A DNA stretch of 63,132 bases from Oscillospiraceae bacterium. GTDB taxonomy: Bacteria; Bacillota; Clostridia; Oscillospirales; Ruminococcaceae. The translations under genes were made by a program, and so were the position numbers. The DNA is taken from the NCBI GenBank assembly GCA_017465665.1, contig JAFTVU010000098.1, forward strand, positions 1 through 63,132, read 5' to 3'. Below are positions 44,446 to 54,455 of this stretch, one piece after another (positions within the stretch are counted from its first letter, which is position 1; every line of letters starts with the position of its first letter). The notes under the pieces are model-generated. The model saw nothing but the letters and a program-made list of their open reading frames with translations. It was not told the DNA's origin and searched no databases.

Positions 44446-45609
44446 TCACTTCCCTGTTATCCTGTTCAGGCGCTCGGAAAGGATCATCATAGCCGCCAGC
44501 ACCAGAAGCAGGAAGAACGGCAGAAGTCCAAGCGATATATTATCGGCAATAAGTCCGAACAGGGGCGGCATAAATGTCGAGCCGACGTACGCACTAGCCA
44601 TCTGCACACCAATGACCGCCTGTGAGTTTTCAGCGCCGAAGCGCTCAGGTGTTGCATGGATAAGGCAGGGATAAACAGGCGCACAGCCAAGACCGATAAG
44701 AAGTATACCTGCCGCTGCCGCAACGCTTCCGAAAGGCAGCAGCATGACGATTATTCCGCCGCACATTATGATGCTTCCTGTGCGTACCAGCACAGCGTCC
44801 GAAAAGCGCTCGGTGAGGAAGCCGTTAAGGAAGCGACCTACTGTTATACCAAGATAGAATATAGCGCCCCAGCCTGCCGCAACATCAGCGGAGATGCCCT
44901 TTTCAAAAACAACGTAGCTTACCGCCCACAGACCTGCTGTGCCCTCAATTCCGCAGTAGCACAAAAAGGCTATCGCTACCTCCTTTACTCCGCGGATGGA
45001 GAGCGTTCTCTTCAGACCGAGACGTTCATGCGTTGCTTCTGCTGCCGAAGTGTTTTCGGCGGCTTTTTTCTTCCATAAGGGCAGAGATACGAACAGAGCA
45101 GCGGTCAGCACTATCTGTATCAGGGAGATGGTAAGATAGCCCTCGCCCCAGTGTCTTCCGCCTGTGAGGAACCAGGACATCACATACGGGCCTACGGAAC
45201 AGCCAACGCCCCAGAAGCAGTGCAGCCAGCTCATGTGTCGGCTCTTATAATGAAGCGCTACGAAATTGTTGAGTGCCGCGTCCACACTGCCTGCGCCGAG
45301 CCCGTAGGGTATTCCCCAGAGGCAGAGCTGCCAGAACTGCGTGCTTACGGAAAACCCGAACAGCGCACAGGCTGTCATCGCTACACTGAGCGCTGTTACA
45401 AGTCCCGTACCCAGCCTGTGCACGAGCCACTCGCTCATCAGTGCGGACAATATAGTGCCGCCTGATATTATCATCGTTATGATGCCTGCAAAGGATACGG
45501 GTACGCCAAGCCCCTCATACATACTCGGCCATGCAGCACCGAGAATGCCATCGGGAAGTCCCAGGCTGATGAATGAGATGTATATTATCGCTAAAAGAAA
45601 ATGTATCAT
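44446..45609 (-). CDS. Major facilitator superfamily transporter
   Basis: The protein has about twelve membrane helices, the first starting MIHFLLAIIYISFISLGLPDGILG. The loop between helices 2 and 3 is partly conserved (SEWLVHRLGTGLVTAL), as in MFS. I choose ATG 45609 (387 residues). The frame continues to 45672, but those 21 extra residues are hydrophilic and overlap the HPr gene end. A dyad CCCTGC/GCAGGG lies between the two genes. It is the last gene of the glucan/PTS operon; sugar or sugar-derivative transport is possible but not shown. Confidence 0.85.
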   Translation of the reverse strand: MIHFLLAIIYISFISLGLPDGILGAAWPSMYEGLGVPVSFAGIITMIISGGTILSALMSEWLVHRLGTGLVTALSVAMTACALFGFSVSTQFWQLCLWGIPYGLGAGSVDAALNNFVALHYKSRHMSWLHCFWGVGCSVGPYVMSWFLTGGRHWGEGYLTISLIQIVLTAALFVSLPLWKKKAAENTSAAEATHERLGLKRTLSIRGVKEVAIAFLCYCGIEGTAGLWAVSYVVFEKGISADVAAGWGAIFYLGITVGRFLNGFLTERFSDAVLVRTGSIIMCGGIIVMLLPFGSVAAAAGILLIGLGCAPVYPCLIHATPERFGAENSQAVIGVQMASAYVGSTFMPPLFGLIADNISLGLLPFFLLLVLAAMMILSERLNRITGK

Positions 45610-45655
45610 TTTTATTGACCTGTTATATGTATTTCCCTGCATTGCAGGGATGTTA

Positions 45656-45913
45656 TCAGAGATATTTCTCAAAGAACTCGCGCATTGCTCTTTCGCTTGC
45701 TTCCTCGTTGCCGCCGTTTACAGTAACTGTGACGGTATCTCCGGACTTTACGCCAAGGCTCATCAGTGCCATCAGCTTTGAAGCGCCTGCAGAGCTTTCG
45801 CCTTTAGTTACTGTTATCTCGCTGTCGAGAGCCTTTGCCGCTTTCGCCAGAAGTCCCGCAGGACGCGCGTGAATGCCGAGCTTATCTTTTATGGTATAAG
45901 TGAAAGACCTCAT
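45656..45913 (-). CDS. HPr-family phosphocarrier with atypical regulatory-serine site
   Basis: HPr relays phosphate from Enzyme I to PTS permeases. The 85-residue protein has the active-site His15 in GIHARPAG. In Bacillus HPr the regulatory Ser46 lies in KSIMGVMSLG. Here the aligned stretch is SKLMALMSLG, so Lys occupies position 46 and Ser sits at 45. Control by HPr kinase may be absent or shifted. The gene directly follows the malQ stop (TAGATG) in the operon with a PTS permease, so it may be a dedicated HPr rather than the general one. AGGA lies 11 nt upstream. Confidence 0.9.
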   Translation of the reverse strand: MRSFTYTIKDKLGIHARPAGLLAKAAKALDSEITVTKGESSAGASKLMALMSLGVKSGDTVTVTVNGGNEEASERAMREFFEKYL

Positions 45914-47449
45914 CTAAGTTTTCCTTTCGTTATCAATTATAGCTGTTTGTGGCTGAAAATTCAAGGGGTGGCGGTCATATATCATTGTCATTTTTGATAT
46001 TTCCTTGCTCAATTCGTCGGAAAGGTCTGTAGCCCTGAGCCGCCATGTCCAGTTACCGCCGATAGTTGACGGCACATTCATCCTTGCTTTGTCCGTAAGA
46101 CCCAGCCAGTCCTGCATGGGGATGATACAGCGCTCCGCCCTGCTTCTCATGATAAGCGCTATAAAGCTGAGATGCAGCTTTTCATCGGGTGTGCAGTGAT
46201 CGCACAGATACTGACGTGCAGCCTGCCGCTCCTTATCCGATATGGTATGATACCAGGAAGCTATGGTCTGATTATCGTGAGTACCAGTGTATGCAACGCA
46301 GTTATCCGCATAGTTGTGCGGAAGATGATCGCTGCCGCTGCTGTCACGGGAATCAAAGGCGAACTCCAGCACTTTCATATTGGGGAAACCACATTCACGG
46401 ACGAGCTGCCGCACCGTATCAGTAACAAAGCCGAGATCCTCTGCAATGATATCACGGCTGCCAAGCTTCTCCCTTACGGCACGGAAAAGCTCGCTGCCGT
46501 AAGCTTTCTTCCAGCAGCCATTGCGAGCGGTCTTTTCCCCGTAGGGGATGGAATAATACTCATCAAAGCCGCGGAAGTGATCTATCCTTACAACATCATA
46601 AAGCCTGAAGCAATGTGCCAGACGTTCTATCCACCATGCAAAGCCGCTTTTTCTGTGGTATTCCCAGTCATACAGCGGATTTCCCCATAGCTGACCATCC
46701 GCAGCAAAGCCATCCGGCGGACATCCTGCAACCGCTGCAGGAACATTGCTTCTGTCAAGCTGAAAAAGCTGCGGAGAAGTCCACATCTCCACGCTGTCCG
46801 CCGAAACATAGATAGGGATATCGCCTATTATGCTTATACCGCGCTCATTTGCGTACTTCTTTAATCTGTGCCACTGCGTAAAGAAACGATACTGCAGGAA
46901 CTCGTGGAAACGCACCTCAGCAGAAAGCAGCTTTCCGTACCGGGCCATAGCCTCGGGCTTACGCAGACGGATATCATCATCCCACTTCTGCAACGGACTT
47001 CCACCGAAATGCTGCTTCAACGCCATGAAGAGCGCATATTCGCTCAGCCAATGCTCCTGTGCTGTGAACTCCGCTATGCGCTTTTGCTCCGAGCTGTCTG
47101 TTCGTGCAAATGCCTTGCGGAGAAGCGGCAGTCTATTTTTATAAAGCGCGCCGTAATCTATCGCTGCGCCGTCCTCGGCAAGCTCTGCGGAGCACTCTTT
47201 TTTGGTGAGAAGTCCGTCCGAAACAAGCTCCTCAAGGCTGATGAAATAGGGATTTCCTGCAAAGGATGAGAAGCTCTGATACGGGGAGTCACCGCAGCCT
47301 GTCGGCCCGAGGGGCAGTATCTGCCAGCAGCTCTGACCTGCCGCAAACAGCCAGTCCACAAAGCGGTATGCTGCGCTGTCAAAGCAGCCTATCCCGTATT
47401 CTGAGGGCAGGCTTGATATGGCAAGCAGGATACCCGATACTCTTTTCAT
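45914..47449 (-). CDS. malQ: 4-alpha-glucanotransferase (amylomaltase) MalQ
   Basis: MalQ disproportionates maltodextrins, feeding longer chains to glycogen phosphorylase and releasing glucose. The 511-residue GH77 protein has GIGCFDSAAYRFVDWL at the N-terminus, GDIPIYVSADSVEMW, the nucleophile region VRIDHFRGFDEYY, the acid/base IIAEDLGFVTDTV and YTGTHDNQTIASWY. It overlaps the EEP gene by 4 bp and is followed directly by the HPr gene. Partnership with glgP and PTS genes in one operon supports starch or glycogen breakdown. Confidence 0.96.
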   Translation of the reverse strand: MKRVSGILLAISSLPSEYGIGCFDSAAYRFVDWLFAAGQSCWQILPLGPTGCGDSPYQSFSSFAGNPYFISLEELVSDGLLTKKECSAELAEDGAAIDYGALYKNRLPLLRKAFARTDSSEQKRIAEFTAQEHWLSEYALFMALKQHFGGSPLQKWDDDIRLRKPEAMARYGKLLSAEVRFHEFLQYRFFTQWHRLKKYANERGISIIGDIPIYVSADSVEMWTSPQLFQLDRSNVPAAVAGCPPDGFAADGQLWGNPLYDWEYHRKSGFAWWIERLAHCFRLYDVVRIDHFRGFDEYYSIPYGEKTARNGCWKKAYGSELFRAVREKLGSRDIIAEDLGFVTDTVRQLVRECGFPNMKVLEFAFDSRDSSGSDHLPHNYADNCVAYTGTHDNQTIASWYHTISDKERQAARQYLCDHCTPDEKLHLSFIALIMRSRAERCIIPMQDWLGLTDKARMNVPSTIGGNWTWRLRATDLSDELSKEISKMTMIYDRHPLNFQPQTAIIDNERKT

Positions 47450-48279
47450 ATACTGCTCCTTTCAACGTTTATCAGAACTCCGTAATGATCTGACACAACA
47501 GGCAGACGAATACCATTGAACACCACTTCCGAGCTTTGTACATCCACCTTTTCACTGCACAGGATGAGATCTATGCGCTTATCCTCCTGCGAGCCGTGCC
47601 AGCCGTCTATACCGCCCGAAACTGTGATGCCGCTGTCCCTGCGCTCAGCAAGCGTGTAGGTATCATGAAAGCCGCTGTGCAGCATGAGATCATAGCCCTC
47701 GCCTCTTATATCCGCAGGTGAATTGAAATCGCCCATCAGCCATGTCCTGCCGCAATCATGCACATGGCTCAGCGTCTGCTGCCACTGGAACGAAAACGGC
47801 TCATCGGTATCGCTCCACCAGCCGTAATGCACACAGTAGAACCAATCCTCGGGGAACTCCTGTGCGCGTACTCCGAGCAGCTTGCGGGTCTTCCAGTTCA
47901 TGGGGTCATCCACGCGGCTGACGTGCAGGCTCTCAGCGGATATTATCGGTGAACGGCTGAGCAGCGCAATGCCCTCGTTATATCTTCCGTAGCCAAGCTT
48001 TATCGGCAGCCATGTCCAGTAATATTCACTGCCACGCTGACGGAGCATCTCTGCTGCTCTGAGTGCGTGATTATCCTCCCGTACAGTCACATCGCTGACG
48101 CATGGGAAGTAGCCCTGAAGCTCTCCTGTAAACACGGGTGCGCCAAGGCTCTGGCTGACCTCCTGCAGCGCTATGATATCGGGACGGATATCACAGACGG
48201 CGGTGACGAAATCACGCAGCTTATGCACGTAATCCGCTTCAACAAGGCTGTGGGTGTTGAGTGTGAGAAGCTTCATCAT
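47446..48279 (-). CDS. Endonuclease/exonuclease/phosphatase-family hydrolase
   Basis: The 277-residue protein has the EEP fold motifs: LLTLNTHSL, DIIALQEVSQS with the metal-binding Glu, WLMGDFNSPADI near residue 180, and the terminal VSDHYGVLI. Family members hydrolyse phosphodiester or phosphomonoester bonds; the substrate here is not evident. It lies between the PTS permease and malQ, so a sugar-phosphate or lipid-linked role is possible. ATG 48279 or the adjacent ATG 48276 is the start; an upstream frame extension overlaps the PTS gene and is rejected. Confidence 0.87.
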   Translation of the reverse strand: MMKLLTLNTHSLVEADYVHKLRDFVTAVCDIRPDIIALQEVSQSLGAPVFTGELQGYFPCVSDVTVREDNHALRAAEMLRQRGSEYYWTWLPIKLGYGRYNEGIALLSRSPIISAESLHVSRVDDPMNWKTRKLLGVRAQEFPEDWFYCVHYGWWSDTDEPFSFQWQQTLSHVHDCGRTWLMGDFNSPADIRGEGYDLMLHSGFHDTYTLAERRDSGITVSGGIDGWHGSQEDKRIDLILCSEKVDVQSSEVVFNGIRLPVVSDHYGVLINVERSSI

Positions 48280-48281
48280 GC

Positions 48282-50441
48282 TCACAGGATATCGTTGATA
48301 TCGGATTTCAGGACATCCGCTTTCGGGCCGTATATTGCCTGTATGCCCTCGCCCTTTTTGAGAAGACCCAGAGCGCCCTCTGCTTTCCACGCTGCTTCAT
48401 CCGCTACAAGCGCAGGGTCTCTTACAGTGACACGCAGACGGGTCATGCACGCATCGACAAGGATGATGTTGTCACGTCCGCCGAGAAGTGCAATTATGCG
48501 CTCGGGCTGGCTGTCACCGCCTGAGGTGCGTGCCTCTGCCGCAGAATCCTCAAGCGAGCCTGCGGAATAGTTGCCGAGTCTTCCGGGAGTTGCGAAGCGG
48601 AATCTACCTATCATGAAATAGGCAACGAAATATCCTACGATAAAGAACGCGATACTGCTCAGGATGAAGTTCACGATATCTCCGCCAAGACCTGCCTGCA
48701 GCGACATCGGAACGCGTGTTGCGAACTCCACATTACCAAACGAGTGAAGCCTTAGATCAATTACATCAGACAGTGCAAATGCCGCGCCCTGAAGCAACGC
48801 ATACACGATATACAGCGGTATAGCACAGAACATGAACATGAACTCAAGCGGCTCGGTAACACCTGTCAGGAACACTGCAAGCGAAGCGGAAAAGAACATG
48901 GAGCGATAGGCTCTGCGCTTATCGGGGTCTACCCTGCGGTACATCGCAAGCGCGATTCCGAGGAGAAGTCCTGTTGCGCCTATCATCTGACCTACCTTGA
49001 AGCGCGCGGGCGTCACTGATGCCAGCAGCGCCTCATAGCCTGCGGTATCGCCTGCGTTCTTCAGATTGATGAGGTCTGTTATCCATGCGAGCCACAACGG
49101 GTCCTGACCAAACACGGTCGTACCTGCGTTTGCGCCTGTCTGGATGAGGTAGCTGCCGCCGAACTCGGTGTAGTTCATGGGGATAGTGAGCATGTGGTGA
49201 AGTCCGAATGGCAGCAGCAGACGCTCAAGCGTACCATAGATGAACGGAGCAAGGAACGGTGCGGTATCCGCGGAATCAGCTATCCAGATACCGAAGCGGT
49301 TGATACCGAGCTGTACAAATGGCCACACAGCGCACAGCACAAGGGATACTATCACTGACCAGAGTATCACGACAAGCGGCACAAAACGCTTGCCGTTGAA
49401 GAATGAGAGCGCATCGGGGAGCTTTCGGAAATTGTAGTACTTGTTGTACACGATACCTCCCACAAAGCCTGCGATGATGCCGACGAAAACGCCCATATTG
49501 AGCGCAGGTGCGCCGAGCACGGAGGTAAAGTAATTCTCCACCTGCATCTCCTGTCCGAAGAATGAATGAGCAACTGCGGACGGATCTGCAAGCATTTCTG
49601 CGGAAACTCCGAACACTGCGCCTGTTATTCGATTGATGAGTATGAAAGCAAGCAGCGCCGCAAAGCCGCCTCCTGCCCTGTCCTTTGCCCAGCTTCCACC
49701 GATGGCTACTGCAAAGAGGATGTGCAGATTTCCGATTATCGCCCAGCCGATGTTTTCAAGCACTCCGCCTATCGACTGAACCAGCGCGATATCTCCGCCT
49801 GCCATGGCTACAAGCTTGCCTATACTTATCATAAGACCTGCGGCAGGCATTACCGCAATTACCGTCATCAGCACCTTGCCAAGCTTCTGCAGCAGATCGA
49901 AATTAAAGCCGCGCTTCTTTGGTGCAGTGGCTGCATCCTCTGTGCCTGCGGCGGCGCGCTCATCGCTCTGAGGTGCGGTGTCCTCCAGTGTGATGAGCGT
50001 ATCCCCTGCTTTCACCTCTCCATCATATACAGAGAGCGTCATATCCTCCGCACCCTCGCATATAAGAACAGGTGTTATAACGTCGATACCACGGGATCGC
50101 AGCAGATCCATGTTGACCTCTGCGATAAGGTCGCCGCGCTTCACCTTATCTCCCGAAACGACATGAACATTGAAGCCCTCGCCTTTCAGCGCAACTGTTT
50201 CCAGTCCAAAGTGGATGAGCAGCTCTAAGCCGCTGTCCGAGGTGATACCATAGGCGTGCTTTGTTTCCGCTACGGAGGATATCACACCATCCACAGGGCT
50301 GTATATCCTGCCATCGGACGGGATGACAGCACAGCCGTCTCCCAGCACTCTGCCACGGAACACCTCATCGGGTACTCTGTCAAGGCTGACAGCCCGTCCG
50401 TTAAGCGGAGAATATATCTGTATTCTTTTCTTCTCGCTCAT
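48282..50441 (-). CDS. PTS glucose/maltose-type permease, IIA-IIC-IIB fusion
   Basis: This 719-residue protein imports and phosphorylates a sugar. Domain order is unusual. The IIA-Glc domain is N-terminal (residues 1-150, with His62 and active-site His77 in ELLIHFGLE). The membrane IIC domain follows (about 180-600, about ten spans). The IIB domain is C-terminal (about 635-719, active Cys in VDACMTRLRV). Glucose-family enzymes are more often IIC-IIB-IIA or IIB-IIC-IIA. Family plus the glgP/malQ neighbours suggests glucose or maltose. The gene lies between a palindromic repeat and the EEP gene. Confidence 0.94.
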   Translation of the reverse strand: MSEKKRIQIYSPLNGRAVSLDRVPDEVFRGRVLGDGCAVIPSDGRIYSPVDGVISSVAETKHAYGITSDSGLELLIHFGLETVALKGEGFNVHVVSGDKVKRGDLIAEVNMDLLRSRGIDVITPVLICEGAEDMTLSVYDGEVKAGDTLITLEDTAPQSDERAAAGTEDAATAPKKRGFNFDLLQKLGKVLMTVIAVMPAAGLMISIGKLVAMAGGDIALVQSIGGVLENIGWAIIGNLHILFAVAIGGSWAKDRAGGGFAALLAFILINRITGAVFGVSAEMLADPSAVAHSFFGQEMQVENYFTSVLGAPALNMGVFVGIIAGFVGGIVYNKYYNFRKLPDALSFFNGKRFVPLVVILWSVIVSLVLCAVWPFVQLGINRFGIWIADSADTAPFLAPFIYGTLERLLLPFGLHHMLTIPMNYTEFGGSYLIQTGANAGTTVFGQDPLWLAWITDLINLKNAGDTAGYEALLASVTPARFKVGQMIGATGLLLGIALAMYRRVDPDKRRAYRSMFFSASLAVFLTGVTEPLEFMFMFCAIPLYIVYALLQGAAFALSDVIDLRLHSFGNVEFATRVPMSLQAGLGGDIVNFILSSIAFFIVGYFVAYFMIGRFRFATPGRLGNYSAGSLEDSAAEARTSGGDSQPERIIALLGGRDNIILVDACMTRLRVTVRDPALVADEAAWKAEGALGLLKKGEGIQAIYGPKADVLKSDINDIL

Positions 50442-50468
50442 TGTTTCTCCTTTAATAACACAAATTAG

Positions 50469-50603
50469 AATTTATCGGTGCGTAAATAAATTTGAAACGG
50501 TGTAGGGGCGACCTGTGCTCGCCCGTGATAAATGCGTTATTGCACGGGCGGATATGGAATCCGCCCCTACGATCATCTGTTAATTAGATCGTACCGATAA
50601 ATT
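50469..50603. repeat. Palindromic MITE-like intergenic repeat
   Basis: This 135-bp stretch is a nested inverted repeat: outer arms AATTTATCGGT (50469-50479) and ACCGATAAATT (50593-50603), middle arms GTAGGGGCG (50502-50510) and CGCCCCTAC (50562-50570), and inner arms GCCCGTG / CACGGGC (about 50521-50547). The outer arm reaches the glgP stop codon. The core sequence resembles the GTAGGGGCG-type extragenic repeats I have seen across gut Firmicutes. It may also fold as an RNA terminator for glgP. No transposase is present. Confidence 0.75.
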
Positions 50604-52854
50604 ACAATTTCCAGATATCCCTGTTGTACTCTGCGATAGTTCTGTCGGATGAAAAATATCCTGCATTGGCGATATTTATCAACATCTTTTCAGCCCATTT
50701 CCGCCTGTCGGCATAGTCTGCGTAGGCTCTTTCGCGTGTTGTGATATAATCCGCAAAGTCAGGAAAGGTCATGAACCAGTCCTTGCCGCGAAGCTCCGCA
50801 CTCAGGCGCTCAAGCCGCTTTCTGTCGCCCAGTGCAAGCAGCTCCTTGCCTGTGATGAAATCCACCGCACGCTTTATGATTGGATCGGATGAATAGTAGT
50901 CCTCGGCGCGGTAGCTGCCGCTCTTGTAGCGCTGCACAACTGTTTCGCTGCTGTCACCGAAGATATAGATATTCTCATCACCTACAAGGCTGTGTATCTC
51001 CACGTTTGCGCCGTCCTCAGTGCCGAGAGTTACCGCGCCGTTGAGCATCAGCTTCATATTTCCTGTACCGCTTGCTTCCTTTGATGCAAGGGATATCTGC
51101 TGTGAGATATCGCAGGCAGGGATGAGCTTTTCCGCCGCGGTGACGTTATAATTCTCCACCATCACCACATTGAAATATCTGCATACATCCTTGTCCTCGC
51201 TGATAAGCTGCTGCATACACAGTATGAGATGGATGATATCCTGCGCTATCGTATAAGCGGGTGCGGCTTTTGCTCCGAAGATGACAGTGACGGGTGTGGA
51301 CGGCAGACTGCCGCTCTTTATCTCAAGATATTTGTGGATGACATACAGCACGTTCATCTGCTGGCGCTTGTACTCATGCAGGCGCTTTATCTGGATATCA
51401 AAGACAGAGCTGTCGTCCACTGTGATACCCTGCTTTGCTTTCAGCCAGTCACTCAGGGCGGTCTTATTCTGCTGCTTTATCCGCAGCAGCGCTTCAAGCA
51501 CCTCATTGTCCTCGCGATGATCCAGCAGGCGTTTGAGCTGCATTGCGTCCTTTTTCCAGCCGCTGCCGATAAGCTCCGTAATAAGCTGTGAGAGCGCACC
51601 GTTGCAGTGCATCAGCCATCTGCGGAACGTTACACCGTTTGTTTTGTTATTGAATTTTTCGGGGTACACCTCGTAGAAATGGTGAAGCTCCACGTTTTTG
51701 AGGATATCCGTGTGAAGCTTTGCAACTCCGTTTACACTGAAGCAGCAATGGATGCAGATATTCGCCATGTGGACTCGCTCGTTGCTGTCGATGATGTGAA
51801 GCGCTGTGTCCTGATACAGCCTGCGCACCTTATCGTCCAGCACCTCGATGATCGGCAGCAGCTGCGGCACGACCTTTTTCAGCTGCTTTACCTCCCACTT
51901 TTCAAGCGCCTCCGCAAGGATGGTGTGATTGGTATAAGCACAGGTGCGGCTGACGATGCGAATAGCCTCGTCCATCTCTATACCGCGCTCTGTGAGAAGC
52001 CTGATAAGCTCAGGTATCATCATTGTGGGGTGAGTATCGTTTATCTGGATGACCGCATGCTCATAAAGGCGCGATATATCTCCGCCCTTATGCTCCACCT
52101 CGTCAAGGATGAGCTGTGCACCGCAGGATACCATCAGATACTGCTGATAGATACGCAGCAGTCTTCCCTCTTCATCACTGTCATCGGGATAGAGGAACAG
52201 CGTAAGGTTCTTCGGGATATCGGACTTGTTGAAAGATATGCCGTCACCGAGGATGCTTTCATCCGCTGTTTCCACATCGAACAGGTGCAGCTTGTTTGTA
52301 ACGCCCTCGTAGCCTGTAACGTTGATATCGTACATACGCGCCTGCAGCTCTCGACCTCGGAAGCGCACTGTATATACGGTATCCGTCCTGTGGAGCGGAG
52401 AGAATTTATTCAGCCAGCGGTCGGGCTGTGTTGTCTGGGTGTTGTTCTCGAACACCTGGCGGAAAAGTCCCAGATGATAGCACAGACCGATGCCATCACC
52501 GTTAAGACCCAGTGTGGCAACAGAATCAAGAAAGCAGGCTGCCAGACGTCCGAGACCGCCGTTGCCGAGAGAGGGCTCGCACTCAAGCTCCTCGATAGCG
52601 GATATGCTCCTGCCGTTTTCGGAAAGCTCGCGCTTTACTTCGTCATAGATGCCGAGATTTATCATGTCGTTTGAAAGCAGCTTGCCGATGAGGAACTCCG
52701 CTGAAATGTAGTACAGCTTCTTTGCGGATGCGGTGCAGCGCTTTTGCTCGGAGCGCCTGTACACCTCTTTAAGCAGTGCTGCGAATATCTCTATATCCGT
52801 ACATTCACGGACAGGGCGCTGGTATTCCCTTTGCAGTATCTCACTCAGTATCAC
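50602..52854 (-). CDS. glgP: Glycogen/maltodextrin phosphorylase
   Basis: GlgP releases glucose-1-phosphate from alpha-1,4-glucans. The 750-residue GT35 protein has the N-terminal [15 protein letters not shown], the [16 protein letters not shown] stretch and the PLP-binding [27 protein letters not shown] region with its Lys. It is slightly shorter than the usual 800-840 residues. The start is GTG 52854 with AAAGGAG 9 nt upstream. A TATAAT (52898-52903) upstream has only a weak -35. It is the first gene of the glucan/PTS operon. Confidence 0.95.
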   Translation of the reverse strand: MILSEILQREYQRPVRECTDIEIFAALLKEVYRRSEQKRCTASAKKLYYISAEFLIGKLLSNDMINLGIYDEVKRELSENGRSISAIEELECEPSLGNGGLGRLAACFLDSVATLGLNGDGIGLCYHLGLFRQVFENNTQTTQPDRWLNKFSPLHRTDTVYTVRFRGRELQARMYDINVTGYEGVTNKLHLFDVETADESILGDGISFNKSDIPKNLTLFLYPDDSDEEGRLLRIYQQYLMVSCGAQLILDEVEHKGGDISRLYEHAVIQINDTHPTMMIPELIRLLTERGIEMDEAIRIVSRTCAYTNHTILAEALEKWEVKQLKKVVPQLLPIIEVLDDKVRRLYQDTALHIIDSNERVHMANICIHCCFSVNGVAKLHTDILKNVELHHFYEVYPEKFNNKTNGVTFRRWLMHCNGALSQLITELIGSGWKKDAMQLKRLLDHREDNEVLEALLRIKQQNKTALSDWLKAKQGITVDDSSVFDIQIKRLHEYKRQQMNVLYVIHKYLEIKSGSLPSTPVTVIFGAKAAPAYTIAQDIIHLILCMQQLISEDKDVCRYFNVVMVENYNVTAAEKLIPACDISQQISLASKEASGTGNMKLMLNGAVTLGTEDGANVEIHSLVGDENIYIFGDSSETVVQRYKSGSYRAEDYYSSDPIIKRAVDFITGKELLALGDRKRLERLSAELRGKDWFMTFPDFADYITTRERAYADYADRRKWAEKMLINIANAGYFSSDRTIAEYNRDIWKL

Positions 52855-52919
52855 GGTGGTTATCTCCTTTTTATGTTGGATTTACTGATATTTCTGTATT
52901 ATACTGCTCAAAAAATGCA

Positions 52920-52952
52920 AAAATAAACATGGCGCACAAAAAGTACGCCATG
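52920..52952 (-). terminator. Intrinsic terminator of the MATE gene
   Basis: On the minus strand CATGGCGTAC, five-base loop, GTGCGCCATG, then TTTATTTTT. It separates the MATE gene from glgP. Confidence 0.8.
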
Positions 52953-52975
52953 AATACATATTGATTTGATCAGTG

Positions 52976-54409
52976 TCACTCGGCTCTGCTGTCAGAAACT
53001 ATGTTCTGCAGCCACACTCCGCTTCGCAGCATAAAGAAGCCTATAACGACCTTGATGATCTCCGTGAACTGCACAAGGAACACCACCGTAACAACAGGCA
53101 GAGCTGTGTAGTTTGCAAGGACAAACGCAAACGGGATCATGATCACCCAGGTGAATACGCTGTCGAACAGGAATGTGACTATCGTCTTGCCGCCCGAACG
53201 CAGCGTAAAATACGCGCAATGCGAAAACGCACACAGCGGCATTACCAGCGCCGATACAAGTATCAGCGAGGCTGCAAGCTCCCTTATGACCTGCTCGGTA
53301 TTGTAGATGTTCGGGAAGAAGCGTCCCACTACCGCCATTATCGCAGCTACCGCCGCACAGCAGGAAACGCTGAAGAATATCATCTTGTTATCGGCATCGC
53401 GCGCTTCCTTTATCTTGCCTGCACCGAGGTACTGACCAACGATAACGCTGATGCAGCCGCCAAGCTGGATATACACGATATTGAACAGGTTCGTGATGGT
53501 GGAGGAGATGTTCTGCGCCGCTACCACCTCTAAACCACGGACTGCGTAGCACTGTGCAATGACCGCCATGCCCGATGCCCACATCATCTCGTTCACCATG
53601 AGCGGTGTACCCTTTATCAGTATGCTTTTGCATATAGCTGCAGGTATTTTAGGGCTTCTGTATGCGCCGATGATATAACGGTTCTTCTGAGGGTGTGTGT
53701 GAGTCCATATCACTACTATCAGAAGCTCAGCAAAACGCGCGACCACAGTTGCTATAGCCGCGCCGCGAACTCCCATTGCGGGAATATTCAGCGGATCGCT
53801 CTCGCCGAAGATATTAGCTGAACCGAAGATGAGCAGATAGTCAAGCATAAGATTTACCGCAACCGCGCATACGCTGGCTATCATAGGTATCAGGGTCTGA
53901 CCCGTTTCACGGATGGTGCTTACATAAGCCTGACATAGTGCAAACGGAATGAGCGAAAGCATCATCACCGCCATATACTCCTCGCCGTACTTCAGCGCAA
54001 GGGTGATATCTCCCACCTCGCCGCTGTCGTTGAGATACAGCGAGATAAGCTCAGTACCGAGAAAGCCTGACAGCAGCAGAGCCGCTACCGAGAGCAGCAG
54101 CACGGTATATACCTTGAAGCGGAAGCAATGCTTCTGACCCTCGTCGTCGCCCTTGCCGAAGAACTGCGTTCCGAAGATGCCTGCGCCCGATACTCCGCCG
54201 AAGATGCAGATATTGAACACGAACAGAAGCTGATTGACTATAGCAACACCCGACATCTGCTCTGTTCCTATCTGACCTACCATTATATTATCAAGAAAGC
54301 TGACGAAGCTTGTGACTGCATTCTGTATTATCATGGGCAGCGCAAGCATTATGACGCGGCGGTAAAAATTACTGTCGCCGATGAATGTTTTTCTGAATTT
54401 CTGTAACAT
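52976..54409 (-). CDS. MATE-family efflux transporter (first copy)
   Basis: The 477-residue protein has about twelve membrane helices in two homologous halves, with the opening ALPMIIQNAVTSFVSFLDNIMVGQIGTEQMSGVAIVNQL and the half-2 repeat LIKGTPLMVNEMMWASGM typical of MATE (MatE) proteins. Such antiporters export cationic compounds using Na or H gradients; no substrate can be assigned. Single gene with its own consensus promoter and terminator. Confidence 0.92.
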   Translation of the reverse strand: MLQKFRKTFIGDSNFYRRVIMLALPMIIQNAVTSFVSFLDNIMVGQIGTEQMSGVAIVNQLLFVFNICIFGGVSGAGIFGTQFFGKGDDEGQKHCFRFKVYTVLLLSVAALLLSGFLGTELISLYLNDSGEVGDITLALKYGEEYMAVMMLSLIPFALCQAYVSTIRETGQTLIPMIASVCAVAVNLMLDYLLIFGSANIFGESDPLNIPAMGVRGAAIATVVARFAELLIVVIWTHTHPQKNRYIIGAYRSPKIPAAICKSILIKGTPLMVNEMMWASGMAVIAQCYAVRGLEVVAAQNISSTITNLFNIVYIQLGGCISVIVGQYLGAGKIKEARDADNKMIFFSVSCCAAVAAIMAVVGRFFPNIYNTEQVIRELAASLILVSALVMPLCAFSHCAYFTLRSGGKTIVTFLFDSVFTWVIMIPFAFVLANYTALPVVTVVFLVQFTEIIKVVIGFFMLRSGVWLQNIVSDSRAE

Positions 54410-54455
54410 GATCCTCTGTTTCTTTCATTTGTTCTTGGCATAAGCCGAAGTATAT

